Shown piece after piece: positions 44,057-52,559 of a DNA stretch of 64,000 nt; position 1 is the first letter of the stretch, and each line of letters starts with the position of its first letter. The notes under the pieces are model-generated. The model was not told where the DNA came from. It was given only the letters and a program-made list of their open reading frames with translations, and did not search any database. The DNA is taken from positions 1 through 64,000 of the forward strand of contig NZ_JAKLTM010000001.1 in NCBI RefSeq assembly GCF_022012305.1, written 5' to 3'. This stretch comes from Ramlibacter paludis (GTDB lineage Bacteria; Pseudomonadota; Gammaproteobacteria; Burkholderiales; Burkholderiaceae_C). Made by a program: the position numbers and the translations under genes.

Positions 44057-44385
44057 GGCGACAGGACCAGCAGGCCGAACCACATGGCGAGAATCACCAG
44101 CGCCGAGAGCGCCGACACTGCGACCGCCAGCAGCGCCAGGAAGCGCCGCGTCGCGCCGGGAGTGCCGGCGTCGCTGTCCGGGCCGCCGGGCTCCTCACGC
44201 CGCGCCGACCAGTCACTGACGGCGAGCGCCAGCAGGACGAGCACGATGGCGAGCGCCGCGGCGGCCGCGCCGTGCAGGCCCAGCCGCGACTGGCTGGCGC
44301 ACGCAGGCGTCACCTGCGCATACAGCGCGCTTTGCGCGGCCAGCGCGATGGAAGGCGAGAGCAGCAGGGCGAACCAGCTTCTCAT
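44038..44385 (-). CDS. Small membrane protein of the caa3 operon
   Basis: A 115-residue protein with an N-terminal hydrophobic region (signal or anchor, about 1-22), a helix at about 38-58 and another at about 82-107, joined by a hydrophilic loop (SARREEPGGPDSDAGTPGAT). No family is recognised with certainty. It is squeezed between the oxidase subunit III gene (one base away) and ctaG (19-base overlap), so a part in oxidase assembly or as an accessory subunit is likely from position only. Confidence 0.65.
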   Translation of the reverse strand: MRSWFALLLSPSIALAAQSALYAQVTPACASQSRLGLHGAAAAALAIVLVLLALAVSDWSARREEPGGPDSDAGTPGATRRFLALLAVAVSALSALVILAMWFGLLVLSPCAPWP

Positions 44386-44386
44386 C

Positions 44387-44992
44387 TCAGGTCACCCTCG
44401 CGCCCCAGTAGATCACCAGGTAGATCGGCAGCCAGGTGAGCACGACGAAGTACCAGTAGAACGAGTTCTCGCTGGCGTCGACGAAGCGCTTGCCGTCCAG
44501 CGGGCCCTTGAAGAACAGCACGGCCAGCACCAGGGTGTCGATCAGGTCGGTCACGATGTGCGTGGTGTGCAACGCCAGCAGCAGCCACACCACCGAGCCG
44601 TAGGCGCTGCTGTCCCAGCGGCAGTTCAGGGCGGCGAATTCCATGACGCGCAGCGCGACGAACGCCAGGCTGAACAACACGCTGATCACCAGCCAGCGGC
44701 GCACGCCCTGCAGCCGCAGGGCCTCGGCTTCCTTCTTGGCCATGTGCGCGGGGATGAAGCTCGCCAGCATCACGCCGGTGTTGAGCGTGCCCCAGAACAG
44801 GTCCGGCGGCGGCGCCGTCATCGGCCAAGTGGCGGAGTGGCTGCGCAGGTAGAAGTAGGCCATGACGGCCAGCGCGAACACCGTGCCTTCGATGGCCATC
44901 ATCCCGAGCGTTCCCCACCACATCAGGCTGCGGTGCGAGAACACGACCGTCGGCAGCTCGCGGACGTCGAGCGCGCGCATTTCGCCGCTCAT
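44387..44992 (-). CDS. Cytochrome c oxidase subunit III (caa3 type)
   Basis: A 201-residue membrane subunit of the heme-copper oxidase with five hydrophobic segments, typical of the short five-helix form. SLMWWGTLGMMAIEGTVFAL near the start, GVMLASFIPAHMAKKEAEAL, LHTTHIVTDLIDTLVLAVLF with the conserved His-His, and the terminal FYWYFVVLTWLPIYLVIYWG are family blocks. It stabilises subunit I and lipid binding. ATG at 44992 overlaps the subunit I stop by four bases. Confidence 0.92.
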   Translation of the reverse strand: MSGEMRALDVRELPTVVFSHRSLMWWGTLGMMAIEGTVFALAVMAYFYLRSHSATWPMTAPPPDLFWGTLNTGVMLASFIPAHMAKKEAEALRLQGVRRWLVISVLFSLAFVALRVMEFAALNCRWDSSAYGSVVWLLLALHTTHIVTDLIDTLVLAVLFFKGPLDGKRFVDASENSFYWYFVVLTWLPIYLVIYWGARVT

Positions 44993-46950
44993 GCCTGCTT
45001 CTCCAGCGCCAGTTCTTCCGCCGCCTCGCGCCGCCGCGGCCAGAACCAGCAGATGCAGGCGATGACGACGGGCACCGTGCCCCAGACGGCCGCCCAGGGC
45101 GTGAAGATCGAGCCGATGAAGAACACGGTGGTGGCCACCGCGGTGAGGAACGGCCAGGGCGAAGGGTCGGGGAACATCGCCCGGGCGTCGGGACGCGCAT
45201 CGGCGACGGTCGTCGTCAGCACTTCGCGCAGGTCCGCCGCGAGGCCGCTGACGTGGTCCGGCGTGCCCTCCGGGGCCGGCTGCCACAGCGCGTCGCGTCC
45301 GTGCACCACGGGAAGGGCGGGGAAGTTGCAGGGCCGCGGCGGCGATTCCGCCAGCCACTCGAGCGTGCCCGCACCCCATGGGTCGGCTCCCGCCAATGCT
45401 CCGGCGCGCGCGCTGCGAATCGCGTTGACCAGCGACAGCAGGATGCCGGTGGCCAGCGTGATCGCCCCGACGGTCGACAGCAGGTTCAGGTTGCCCCAGC
45501 CCATCTCGGCCGGGTAGGTGTACACGCGCCGCGGCATGCCCTGCAGCCCCAGGAGGTGCATCGGGAAGAAGGCGACGTTGAAGCCGGCGAACATCAGCCA
45601 GAAGCTCCAGCGCCCGAGCGCTTCCGACATCATCCGGCCGGTGAACTTGGGGAACCAGTAGTAGAAGGCGCCGAACAGCGGGAACACCGCGCCCCCGAGC
45701 AGCACGTAGTGCAGGTGCGCCACCACGAAGTAGCTGTCGTGCACCTGCGTGTCGATCGAAACCGAGGCCAGCATCAGCCCCGTCATGCCGCCCAGCACGA
45801 GGATGAAGAAGAAGGACAGCACGTAGAGCATCGGCGTCTTCAGCGACAGCCGCCCGGTCCACAGCGTGGCGAGCCAGCAGAAGATCTGCGTGGCGGTCGG
45901 GATCGCGATCAGCAGGCTGGCCGCGGTGAAGAAGGCCTTGCCCAGGTCCGGCAGGTTGGTGGCGAACATGTGGTGCACCCAGAGGCCGAAGGCGAGGAAG
46001 CCGGTCGCGATGAGCGACAGCACCATGGCGGTGTAGCCGAAGACGGGCCGCCGGGCGAACGTCGGCACGATGGCCGAGATGAAGCCCAGGCCGGGCAGGA
46101 AGATCAGGTAGACCTCGGGGTGGCCGAAGAACCAGAACATGTGCTGCCACAGCAGCGCGTCGCCGCCCTCGCCCGGGTTGTAGAAGTGCGTGCCGACCAG
46201 GCGGTCCAGGATCAGCAGCGTGCTGGCCGTGGCGACCGCCGGCATCGCGAACATGATCATGAACGCCGTCACCAGCATGCTCCACACGAACAGGGGAATG
46301 CGGTTGAGCGTCATGCCGGGTGCGCGCATCTTGAACACCGTGCAGATGATGACGATGGACTCCATCAGCGCAGACACCTCGGTGAAGGTGATCATCTGGG
46401 CCCAGAAGTCGCTGCGCTTGCCGGCGCCGTAGTCGGGGCCGGCCAGCGGCACGTACGAGAACCAGCCGGCGTCCGGCCCGCTGTCGAGCGCGAACACCAC
46501 GTACAGCATGATCCCGCCGAACAGGAAGATCCAGTAGGCGTAGGCGTTCATGCGCGGGAAGGCGACCGAACGCGCGCCGATCATCAACGGCACCAGGTAC
46601 ATCGCCACCGCCTGCATCACCGGCACGGCGAACAGGAACATCATGGTGCTGCCATGCATGGTGAAGACCTGGTTGTAGAGGTCTGGTCCCATCAGCGTGT
46701 TGCCCGGGCGCGCGAGCTGCAGCCGCATCCACGCCGCCAGCAGGCCGCCCAGCGCAAAGAACACCAGCGTGGTGACGATGAAGCGCCTGGCGATCGTCTT
46801 GTGGTTGATGGCGCAGAACCAGCCGAGGAAGCCGGGCGGGTCGCTCCAGGTGGCGTCGAGCGCCTGCGCGACCGCTTCGCCGCCGGCCAGGCCGTCCTTC
46901 AGCTTGCCCTTGTGCGGGTCGGGGCGTTCGCCCAGCGGGCCTTCGTTCAT
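44989..46950 (-). CDS. Cytochrome c oxidase subunit I (caa3 type)
   Basis: A 653-residue catalytic subunit. Twelve helices start after INHKTIARRFIVTTLVFFAL. Low-spin heme ligand in MHGSTMMFLFAVPV, the CuB/Tyr centre in FFGHPEVYLIFLPGLG (His-Pro-Glu-Val-Tyr, A-type oxidase), the CuB histidines in WVHHMFATNLPD, and the heme a3/a ligands in FVVAHLHYVLLGG are all present, so the enzyme should reduce oxygen and pump protons. A C-terminal extension of about 120 residues (DPWGAGTLEWLAESPPRPCN, then two more helices) is the usual caa3-type tail. Overlaps neighbours by four bases. Confidence 0.95.
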   Translation of the reverse strand: MNEGPLGERPDPHKGKLKDGLAGGEAVAQALDATWSDPPGFLGWFCAINHKTIARRFIVTTLVFFALGGLLAAWMRLQLARPGNTLMGPDLYNQVFTMHGSTMMFLFAVPVMQAVAMYLVPLMIGARSVAFPRMNAYAYWIFLFGGIMLYVVFALDSGPDAGWFSYVPLAGPDYGAGKRSDFWAQMITFTEVSALMESIVIICTVFKMRAPGMTLNRIPLFVWSMLVTAFMIMFAMPAVATASTLLILDRLVGTHFYNPGEGGDALLWQHMFWFFGHPEVYLIFLPGLGFISAIVPTFARRPVFGYTAMVLSLIATGFLAFGLWVHHMFATNLPDLGKAFFTAASLLIAIPTATQIFCWLATLWTGRLSLKTPMLYVLSFFFILVLGGMTGLMLASVSIDTQVHDSYFVVAHLHYVLLGGAVFPLFGAFYYWFPKFTGRMMSEALGRWSFWLMFAGFNVAFFPMHLLGLQGMPRRVYTYPAEMGWGNLNLLSTVGAITLATGILLSLVNAIRSARAGALAGADPWGAGTLEWLAESPPRPCNFPALPVVHGRDALWQPAPEGTPDHVSGLAADLREVLTTTVADARPDARAMFPDPSPWPFLTAVATTVFFIGSIFTPWAAVWGTVPVVIACICWFWPRRREAAEELALEKQA

Positions 46951-47912
46951 TTCAGCGTCCCCAGGTAGGCGACCAGCGCGGCAAGGTCGGCGGCGGCAAG
47001 CGGCGTCGCGGGCATGTTGGTTCCGGGCTTGAATTTCTGCGGGTCGGCGATCCAGGCCGCCAGGTGGGCCGGGGTGTTGGGCAGCGTTCCTGCCGCGAGG
47101 GTCTGGCGGCTGGCGACGTGGCTGAGATCGGGCGCGTGCTTCGCGCCGGCCAGCGTGCCGGCCACGCTGTGGCACATCGCGCAGCTCGCGGCCTGGAACA
47201 CCGCCTGCCCGCGCAGCGCCTGCGCGTCGGTCGGCGCAGGCGCCGCGGCCAGCTGTTGCTGACGCCATGCTTCGAACTGCGCCGGCGACTCCGCCTGCAC
47301 GTTGAACGCCATGAAGGCGTGCTGCAGCCCGCAGAACTCCGCGCACTGCCCGCGGTACACGCCGGGCTGGTCGGCGCGGAAGGTCATCACCGCGGTGCGG
47401 CCGGGAATCAGGTCCTTCTTGCCGGCCAGGCTGGGCACCCACAGGCTGTGGATCACGTCTTCGGATTTCAGCTGCACGATCACCGGGCGGCCGACCGGCA
47501 CGTGGATCTCGTTGGCGGTGACGAAGGTCTGGTCCGGATCGCCCAGGTACTTGATGGTCCACCACCACTGGTGGCCGGTGATCTCGATCTGCACGGCATC
47601 GGCCAGCGACAGGCGCTGCATCGCGCGATCCGTGAACACGCTGGCCACCAGCAATGCAAGCAGCAAGAGGACGGACGCGGTGACGGCGGCGACCACGCCG
47701 CGGCGCGGACCGGGCTCGGGCTGGTTCACCGTGCTCAGGTCGGGCGGCACCGGCGTGTCGACCCGCGGCGCCCGCCGCAGCGCGAGCAGCAGCCCCGCCA
47801 GCACCGCGCCGAACACCAGCGTGCACACCAGCAGGAAGATGTGCCACAGGTCGATGAAGTGCGCGGCCTGCGGGCCCATGGCCTGGAGCGCGTCGTGCAG
47901 GCCGGGGTTCAT
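46947..47912 (-). CDS. Cytochrome c oxidase subunit II with fused cytochrome c (caa3 type)
   Basis: A 321-residue subunit. Two membrane helices (about 17-45 and 73-92) precede the cupredoxin domain with EITGHQWWWTIKYLG, then the CuA site: HSLWVPSLAGKK and GQCAEFCGLQHAFMAF (two Cys, Glu, His, Met). A C-terminal cytochrome c domain follows with heme motif CAMCHS and an axial Met in GTNMPATPLAA. The fusion defines caa3-type oxidase, which takes electrons from small cytochromes such as the one encoded just upstream. ATG at 47912 overlaps the cytochrome c stop. Confidence 0.94.
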   Translation of the reverse strand: MNPGLHDALQAMGPQAAHFIDLWHIFLLVCTLVFGAVLAGLLLALRRAPRVDTPVPPDLSTVNQPEPGPRRGVVAAVTASVLLLLALLVASVFTDRAMQRLSLADAVQIEITGHQWWWTIKYLGDPDQTFVTANEIHVPVGRPVIVQLKSEDVIHSLWVPSLAGKKDLIPGRTAVMTFRADQPGVYRGQCAEFCGLQHAFMAFNVQAESPAQFEAWRQQQLAAAPAPTDAQALRGQAVFQAASCAMCHSVAGTLAGAKHAPDLSHVASRQTLAAGTLPNTPAHLAAWIADPQKFKPGTNMPATPLAAADLAALVAYLGTLK

Positions 47913-48469
47913 GGCTTCTTCTCCGGTTGCGCCGGCTGCTCGGAGCGCGCGTTCTCGGGGTTGCCGGAATACAGGCCGTCGGCGCGCGATGGCGCCACGT
48001 CCTTGCGCGCGCCGCCGCTCATGGACTGCACGTAGGCGACGATCTGCCAGGCCTGGTCCTCGGGAATGTGGCCGCCGAAGGAGGGCATGCCGTTGGGCCG
48101 GCCGCGCATGATGCTGGCGAAGATGCTGGCCGGGTCGCTGCCGTAGCGCCACTCGGTGTCCATCAGCGGCGGGCCCATGCCGCCGCCGCCGGCCGCGTGG
48201 CAGCCGCTGCAGTTGTACCAGCGGTACAGGCGCTTGCCCTGGCTCACCGCATACGCGTTGCGGATGTAAGGGCTGCGGTTCTCCTGCGCTTCGGTCACGC
48301 CGTCGGCGCGCGCCAGCGCCGGCTGGTTGGCCGACAGGCGCGCCGCATTCGCGCTCGGGGTGGTGTTGCCCGCGGGCGTGGTGAAGCGGCGCTGCTCGCG
48401 TTCGCAGCCGGAGAGCGCCAGCACCGCCAGCACCGCCAGCGCCGCCAGCAGCAGGACCAGCGCCCTCAT
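47909..48469 (-). CDS. Membrane-anchored or periplasmic cytochrome c
   Basis: A 186-residue c-type cytochrome. Lipobox LALSGC (cleavage before Cys at about 22) predicts a lipoprotein. One heme is bound at NCSGCHAAGG, with an axial Met candidate in NGMPSFGG (also GGMGPPLMD). The domain is of the cytochrome cL/XoxG-like or c-551 general class. It sits between the PQQ dehydrogenase genes and the oxidase and is the expected carrier between them. A low-complexity C-terminal tail rich in Pro, Glu and Lys follows. Confidence 0.88.
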   Translation of the reverse strand: MRALVLLLAALAVLAVLALSGCEREQRRFTTPAGNTTPSANAARLSANQPALARADGVTEAQENRSPYIRNAYAVSQGKRLYRWYNCSGCHAAGGGGMGPPLMDTEWRYGSDPASIFASIMRGRPNGMPSFGGHIPEDQAWQIVAYVQSMSGGARKDVAPSRADGLYSGNPENARSEQPAQPEKKP

Positions 48470-49266
48470 GGCTGCGCCTCCACCAGGGGGACGGCGTAGT
48501 CGGCCAGGATGCGGGCGATGGCGTCGTGCCGGCGCACCAGCCAGGCGTCGAGCCGGTCGCGCAGCGCCTGGTCGCCGCGCCGCACGCCCATCGCGATCGC
48601 GAAGTCGAAGCGCTGCGTGGCCACCTGCTGCGGCGGCGCGATGCGCTGCAGTTGCAGCGGCGCCGCGCTGGCCTTGGCGAAGTAGCCAGCCTGCGGACCC
48701 CAGACGAAGGCCGCATCCAGTTCGCCGCGCGCCAGCGCGTCCACCATGCGCGCGGCCGCGGGCTGCGCGCCGACGATGGGAAAGCCCACCACGTTGTCGG
48801 TGACGCCCATCGCGGCCAGCGCGTAGCCGGGCGGCGAGGTCGCGAGGTCGTCGCCGACCAGCTGCACCCCGATGCGCCAGCGGCGCAGGCGCGGGTCGTC
48901 GAAGCCACACAGGGGCTCTTCGTCGCTGCCCTTGCGTTGCAGCAGCACGTAGCTGGAACGATAGTAGGACCGCGTATTGAGCGTGCGCTCGAAGCCCGCC
49001 GGCACGCCGACGATCAGGTCGCACAGGCCCGCGCCCATCGTCTTGCGCACGAAGCCGCGGCGGTCGGGCAGCCACGTGTATTCCAGCGGCAGGCCGAAGT
49101 CGGCGGCCACCAGTTCGGCGATGCGGTTCTCGAAGCCGGCACCGTCGGCGCGCGAATACGGCAGGTTGTCCGGGTCCGCGCACACGCGCAGCGCCGGACG
49201 CGCATCTTCCGCAGCGGCCGCGGCCAGCGCGAAGAGCACGAAGCACGAGGCCAGCAGCTTGCGCAT
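48466..49266 (-). CDS. Quinoprotein-associated periplasmic binding protein (MoxJ/XoxJ-like)
   Basis: A 266-residue periplasmic protein of the SBP_bac_3-like group found with PQQ alcohol dehydrogenases. Signal peptide about 1-20. The mature start ALRVCADPDNLPYSRADGAG and GLCDLIVGVPAGFERTLNT are typical of MoxJ/XoxJ-type proteins, which are thought to help activate or cofactor-load the dehydrogenase. Overlaps the dehydrogenase stop by one base and the cytochrome gene by four. Confidence 0.88.
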   Translation of the reverse strand: MRKLLASCFVLFALAAAAAEDARPALRVCADPDNLPYSRADGAGFENRIAELVAADFGLPLEYTWLPDRRGFVRKTMGAGLCDLIVGVPAGFERTLNTRSYYRSSYVLLQRKGSDEEPLCGFDDPRLRRWRIGVQLVGDDLATSPPGYALAAMGVTDNVVGFPIVGAQPAAARMVDALARGELDAAFVWGPQAGYFAKASAAPLQLQRIAPPQQVATQRFDFAIAMGVRRGDQALRDRLDAWLVRRHDAIARILADYAVPLVEAQP

Positions 49267-51035
49267 CACTTCATCCCTGCCGGCAGCGCGAACACGTAGA
49301 GCTCGCCGCCGCGCTTGGTGGCCAGCGGCAGGTCGCGCAGCGTGTTGACCCAGCCGCCGCCGGCGGTGGCGTCGCGCGGGTCGAGGTTGCCCGACACGAT
49401 GGCGCCGGCCCAGCCGCCGATGCCGGCCAGCACCGCGATGTACTGGCGTCCGTCCGGGCCTCGGTAGCTGACCGGCTGGCCGATGATTCCCGAGGCCGTC
49501 TTGAACTGCCACAGCAGCCTGCCGTTGCGCGCGTCGAAGGCCTTGAAGACGCCGTCCATGGTGCCGTAGAAGACGACGTCGCCGGCCGTCACCAGCGCGC
49601 CGCTCCACACCGGATACTCCTCGCCGATCTCCCAGGCCTTGCGCCCGGCGATCGGGTCCCAGGCGGTGAACACGCCGCGGTTGCCGCCGGGTCCCGGGTA
49701 CATCTTCGCGTCGACGCCGACGAAGGGCGTGCCCGCGATGTAGCTGGCCTCGTAGGTCACCGCGTCCTGGCAGATGTTTTGGTGCGGGATGTACATCAGC
49801 CGGGTGCGCGGCGACCAGGCGGCGGGCTGCCAGTCCTTGCCGCCGGGCCCGGCCGGGCAGATGCTGCGCGTGGGTTCACCGCCGCGCGGGTTCTTCGCCG
49901 CGTTGTATTGCAGGCGCCCGGTCTGCAGGTCGACGCCGGTGGAGGTGGTGATGTGCACGAAGGGCTTGGCCGACAGCACCTGCCCCGTCGCCCGGTCCAT
50001 CACGTAGAGATAGCCGTTGCGGTCCGCGCGCAGCAGCAGCTTGCGCGGCGCGCCCTGCCAGTCCAGGTCGACCAGGATGTTCTCGTTGACGCCGTCGTAG
50101 TCGTGCAGGTCGTGCGGGCTCTGCTGGTGGTACCAGATGGCCTCGCCGGTGGCGGGGCGGCGCGCGAACACGCCGGAGGTCCACTTGTTGTCGCCCGGGC
50201 GCTGGTCGGGGTTCCACGGGCCGGGGTTCGCGGTGCCGTGGTAGACCAGGTCCAGCACCGGGTCGTACGAGAGGAAGCCCCAGACCGTGCCGCCGCCGAT
50301 CTTCCAGGCATCGGGCGGCCACGACTTGACGCCGAGGTCGGTGCCGCGGTCGGACGCGTACCAGGGCTTGAAGTTGGGGCCGATCAGCACGTCCTTGTCG
50401 GGGCCCGTGCTGTAGGCGCGCCACGCGATCTTGCCGGTGGCGGCATCGAGCGCCGTCAGCCAGCCACGGACGCCGAACTCGCCGCCGCTGTTGCCCACCA
50501 GCACCTTGTCCTTCACGACCAGCGGCGCCATGGTCATGCTCTCGCCCATCTTGATGTCGCCGAGCTTCGCGCGCCAGAGCTCCTTGCCGCTGCGCGCATC
50601 GAGCGCGATGGTCTGGCTGTCCAGGGTGTTGAAGAACAGGCGGCCGTCGGCGTAGGCCGCACCGCGGTTGACGGTGTCGCAGCAGGCGACGCCCTGCGCG
50701 TTCGACTCGGGCTTGGGCTCGAACTTCCACTTCAGCGGCGCGCCCGGCTTGGTCAGGTCGAGCGCGAAGACCGGATTGGGAAAGGGCCCGACGATGTACA
50801 TCGTGCCGTCGGCGACGATGGGCGCGGCTTCCTGGCCGTTCTTCTGGCCGGTGGAAAAACTGAACGCCAGCTGCAGCTGGCCGGCGTTGGCCGCGGTGAT
50901 CTGGGTCAGCCCGCTGAAGCGGGTGTTCGCGGGATCCTTGCCGGCGAGGCGCCATTCGCCATCGTCCGCGGGCTGGGCATGGGCGGCGGCCAGCACCAGC
51001 AGCGCGAGGCAGGTCGACAAGGTACGGCTCAACAC
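49266..51035 (-). CDS. PQQ alcohol dehydrogenase, lanthanide (XoxF/PedH) type
   Basis: A 589-residue periplasmic quinoprotein of the methanol/ethanol dehydrogenase family, an eight-bladed propeller. Signal peptide about 1-20 (cleavage after AHA). The vicinal disulfide is C118-C119 (GVACCDTVNRG). Predicted metal ligands are E186 (GGEFGVRG), N270 (HGTANPGPWN) and catalytic D312, with D314 two residues on (HDYDGVNE). The extra Asp in D-x-D marks lanthanide-dependent enzymes; calcium enzymes have Ala or similar there. It oxidises a primary alcohol or aldehyde, passing electrons to cytochrome c. First gene of the operon; 172 bases upstream (51036-51207) hold no other gene. Confidence 0.92.
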   Translation of the reverse strand: MLSRTLSTCLALLVLAAAHAQPADDGEWRLAGKDPANTRFSGLTQITAANAGQLQLAFSFSTGQKNGQEAAPIVADGTMYIVGPFPNPVFALDLTKPGAPLKWKFEPKPESNAQGVACCDTVNRGAAYADGRLFFNTLDSQTIALDARSGKELWRAKLGDIKMGESMTMAPLVVKDKVLVGNSGGEFGVRGWLTALDAATGKIAWRAYSTGPDKDVLIGPNFKPWYASDRGTDLGVKSWPPDAWKIGGGTVWGFLSYDPVLDLVYHGTANPGPWNPDQRPGDNKWTSGVFARRPATGEAIWYHQQSPHDLHDYDGVNENILVDLDWQGAPRKLLLRADRNGYLYVMDRATGQVLSAKPFVHITTSTGVDLQTGRLQYNAAKNPRGGEPTRSICPAGPGGKDWQPAAWSPRTRLMYIPHQNICQDAVTYEASYIAGTPFVGVDAKMYPGPGGNRGVFTAWDPIAGRKAWEIGEEYPVWSGALVTAGDVVFYGTMDGVFKAFDARNGRLLWQFKTASGIIGQPVSYRGPDGRQYIAVLAGIGGWAGAIVSGNLDPRDATAGGGWVNTLRDLPLATKRGGELYVFALPAGMK

Positions 51036-51207
51036 ATCATCTCCCCGATGACGACACGAGCCCCCTTCGTCTCCCGCGCCGCAGCGCGAACTCCACCTGT
51101 TATGTGGCCGCCATGCGGCTCTGCTTTATGCGGGGAAGTCTACACAGCACGCGCACTCTTGTGGTGCCCCGCGCGCCGAAAAATCCATTTGTCCCAAACT
51201 GTCGACG

Positions 51208-51972
51208 TCAGACCTTGCTGAAGTCGGGCTTGCGCTTCTGCATGAAGGCCGTGAAAGCCTCCTTGGCCGCCGGCTCCTGCAGCATGCGCCTAAAACTTTC
51301 GCCCTCATCCTGCATCTGCTGCAGCGTTGCGTGCTGCTGCCCCTTCTTCATCAGGCGCTTGGTTTCCACGAGGCTCGAGAGCGGCTTGCCGGCCAGCTTG
51401 CGCGCCTGCGCCTGCGCGAAATTGTTGGCTTCGGTGGGCGGCAGCACGCGGTTGACCAGGCCCACCTCGAGCGCGGCTTCGGCCATGAAGGGCTCGCCGA
51501 GCAGCAATGCCTCGGCGCCGCGGTGGTAGCCGAACATCTGCGGCACCAGCAGGCTCGAGGCCGCCTCGGGGCAGAGCCCGAGGTTGACGAAGGGCATGGA
51601 GAAGGCGGCGTTGTCGCCGGCGTAGACCAGGTCGCAGTGGAACAGCATGGTCGTGCCGACGCCGACGGCGGGCCCGCACACGGCTGCCAGCAGCGGCTTG
51701 CGGAAGGTGGCGATGCCCTGCAGGAAGCGGAACACCGGCGAGTCGTTGCCTGCGGGCGGCTGGTTCAGGAAGTCGCCGATGTCGTTGCCGGCCGAGAACA
51801 CCGTCTCGTGCCCTTGCAGCACCGCGACGCGCACGTTGGCGTCTTCCTGCGCCGCATGCAGCGCATCGGCCAGCATGCCGTACATGGCGGAAGTGATCGA
51901 GTTCTTGCGCTCGAGCCGGTTGAGGGTGATGGTCATCACGCCGGCTTCGGCGTGAACCTTGATGTCGCTCAT
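51208..51972 (-). CDS. Enoyl-CoA hydratase/isomerase family protein
   Basis: A 254-residue crotonase. Oxyanion-hole parts HETVFSAGNDIGDF and AVCGPAVGVGTTMLFHCDLV, then MPFVNLGLCPEAASSLLVPQ, follow the group of Delta3,Delta2-enoyl-CoA isomerase-like proteins; the first catalytic Glu position in Gly-Val-Gly-Thr is not conserved, the second (Pro-Glu-Ala) is. It is the last gene of the leftward beta-oxidation operon (60688 to 51208). ATG at 51972 overlaps the previous stop by four bases. Confidence 0.87.
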   Translation of the reverse strand: MSDIKVHAEAGVMTITLNRLERKNSITSAMYGMLADALHAAQEDANVRVAVLQGHETVFSAGNDIGDFLNQPPAGNDSPVFRFLQGIATFRKPLLAAVCGPAVGVGTTMLFHCDLVYAGDNAAFSMPFVNLGLCPEAASSLLVPQMFGYHRGAEALLLGEPFMAEAALEVGLVNRVLPPTEANNFAQAQARKLAGKPLSSLVETKRLMKKGQQHATLQQMQDEGESFRRMLQEPAAKEAFTAFMQKRKPDFSKV

Positions 51973-52559
51973 TGCAATGCCTCTTTCACGAAATCGAGCC
52001 GGTCCTGGCCCCAGTACATCTGGTCGCCGACGAAGAAGGTGGGCGCGCCGAACACGCCGCGGCCCACCGCCTGGGTGCTGTTGGCCTTGAGCTGCTCCTT
52101 GACCTCGGGGTCCGAGGCGAGGTCCTGGAACTGCGGCTTGTCGAAGCCGGCGTCCTTGATCACCATGGCGACGACGGCCGGGTCGCCCATGTTGCGGCCG
52201 TCGACCCAGATGGCGTGGAAGACCGCGTCGACGTACACCGGCATGCGCGCCGGCTGGCGCATCTGCAGGCCCACGGCGCCGCGCATCAGCATCAGCGTGT
52301 TGATCGGGAAGTGCGGGTTGTGCGCGAAGTCCACGCCGTAGCGGCGGGCGTAGCGCTGCAGGTCCTGCAGCATGTAGTGGCCCTTGGCCGGCACTTCCAT
52401 CGGCGACTTGTTGCCGGTGGCCTGGAACACGCCGCCCAGCAGGAAGGGGCGGTAGACGACCTGCGCACCCGTCTCGGCGGCGATCTTGGGCAGCTGCTTC
52501 CAGGCGAGGTACGCGGCCGGGCTGCCGACGTCGAAATAGAACTCGACTTCCTTGGCCAT
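51969..52559 (-). CDS. DsbA-family 2-hydroxychromene-2-carboxylate isomerase-like protein
   Basis: A 196-residue thioredoxin-fold protein of the HCCA isomerase/GST kappa group. VEFYFDVGSPAAYLAWKQLP is the characteristic start with Ser (SPAAYL) replacing the CxxC; YRPFLLGGVFQATGNKSPME and GVFGAPTFFVGDQMYWGQDR complete the family pattern. These enzymes use glutathione in aromatic degradation, but many act elsewhere; within a fatty-acid-type operon the substrate is unknown. ATG at 52559 overlaps the SDR stop by one base. Confidence 0.88.
   Translation of the reverse strand: MAKEVEFYFDVGSPAAYLAWKQLPKIAAETGAQVVYRPFLLGGVFQATGNKSPMEVPAKGHYMLQDLQRYARRYGVDFAHNPHFPINTLMLMRGAVGLQMRQPARMPVYVDAVFHAIWVDGRNMGDPAVVAMVIKDAGFDKPQFQDLASDPEVKEQLKANSTQAVGRGVFGAPTFFVGDQMYWGQDRLDFVKEALQ

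Noticed and set aside
45253..46968. Plus-strand open frame across the oxidase subunit I gene
   Set aside because: Antisense shadow; the minus strand encodes all heme and copper ligands in frame.
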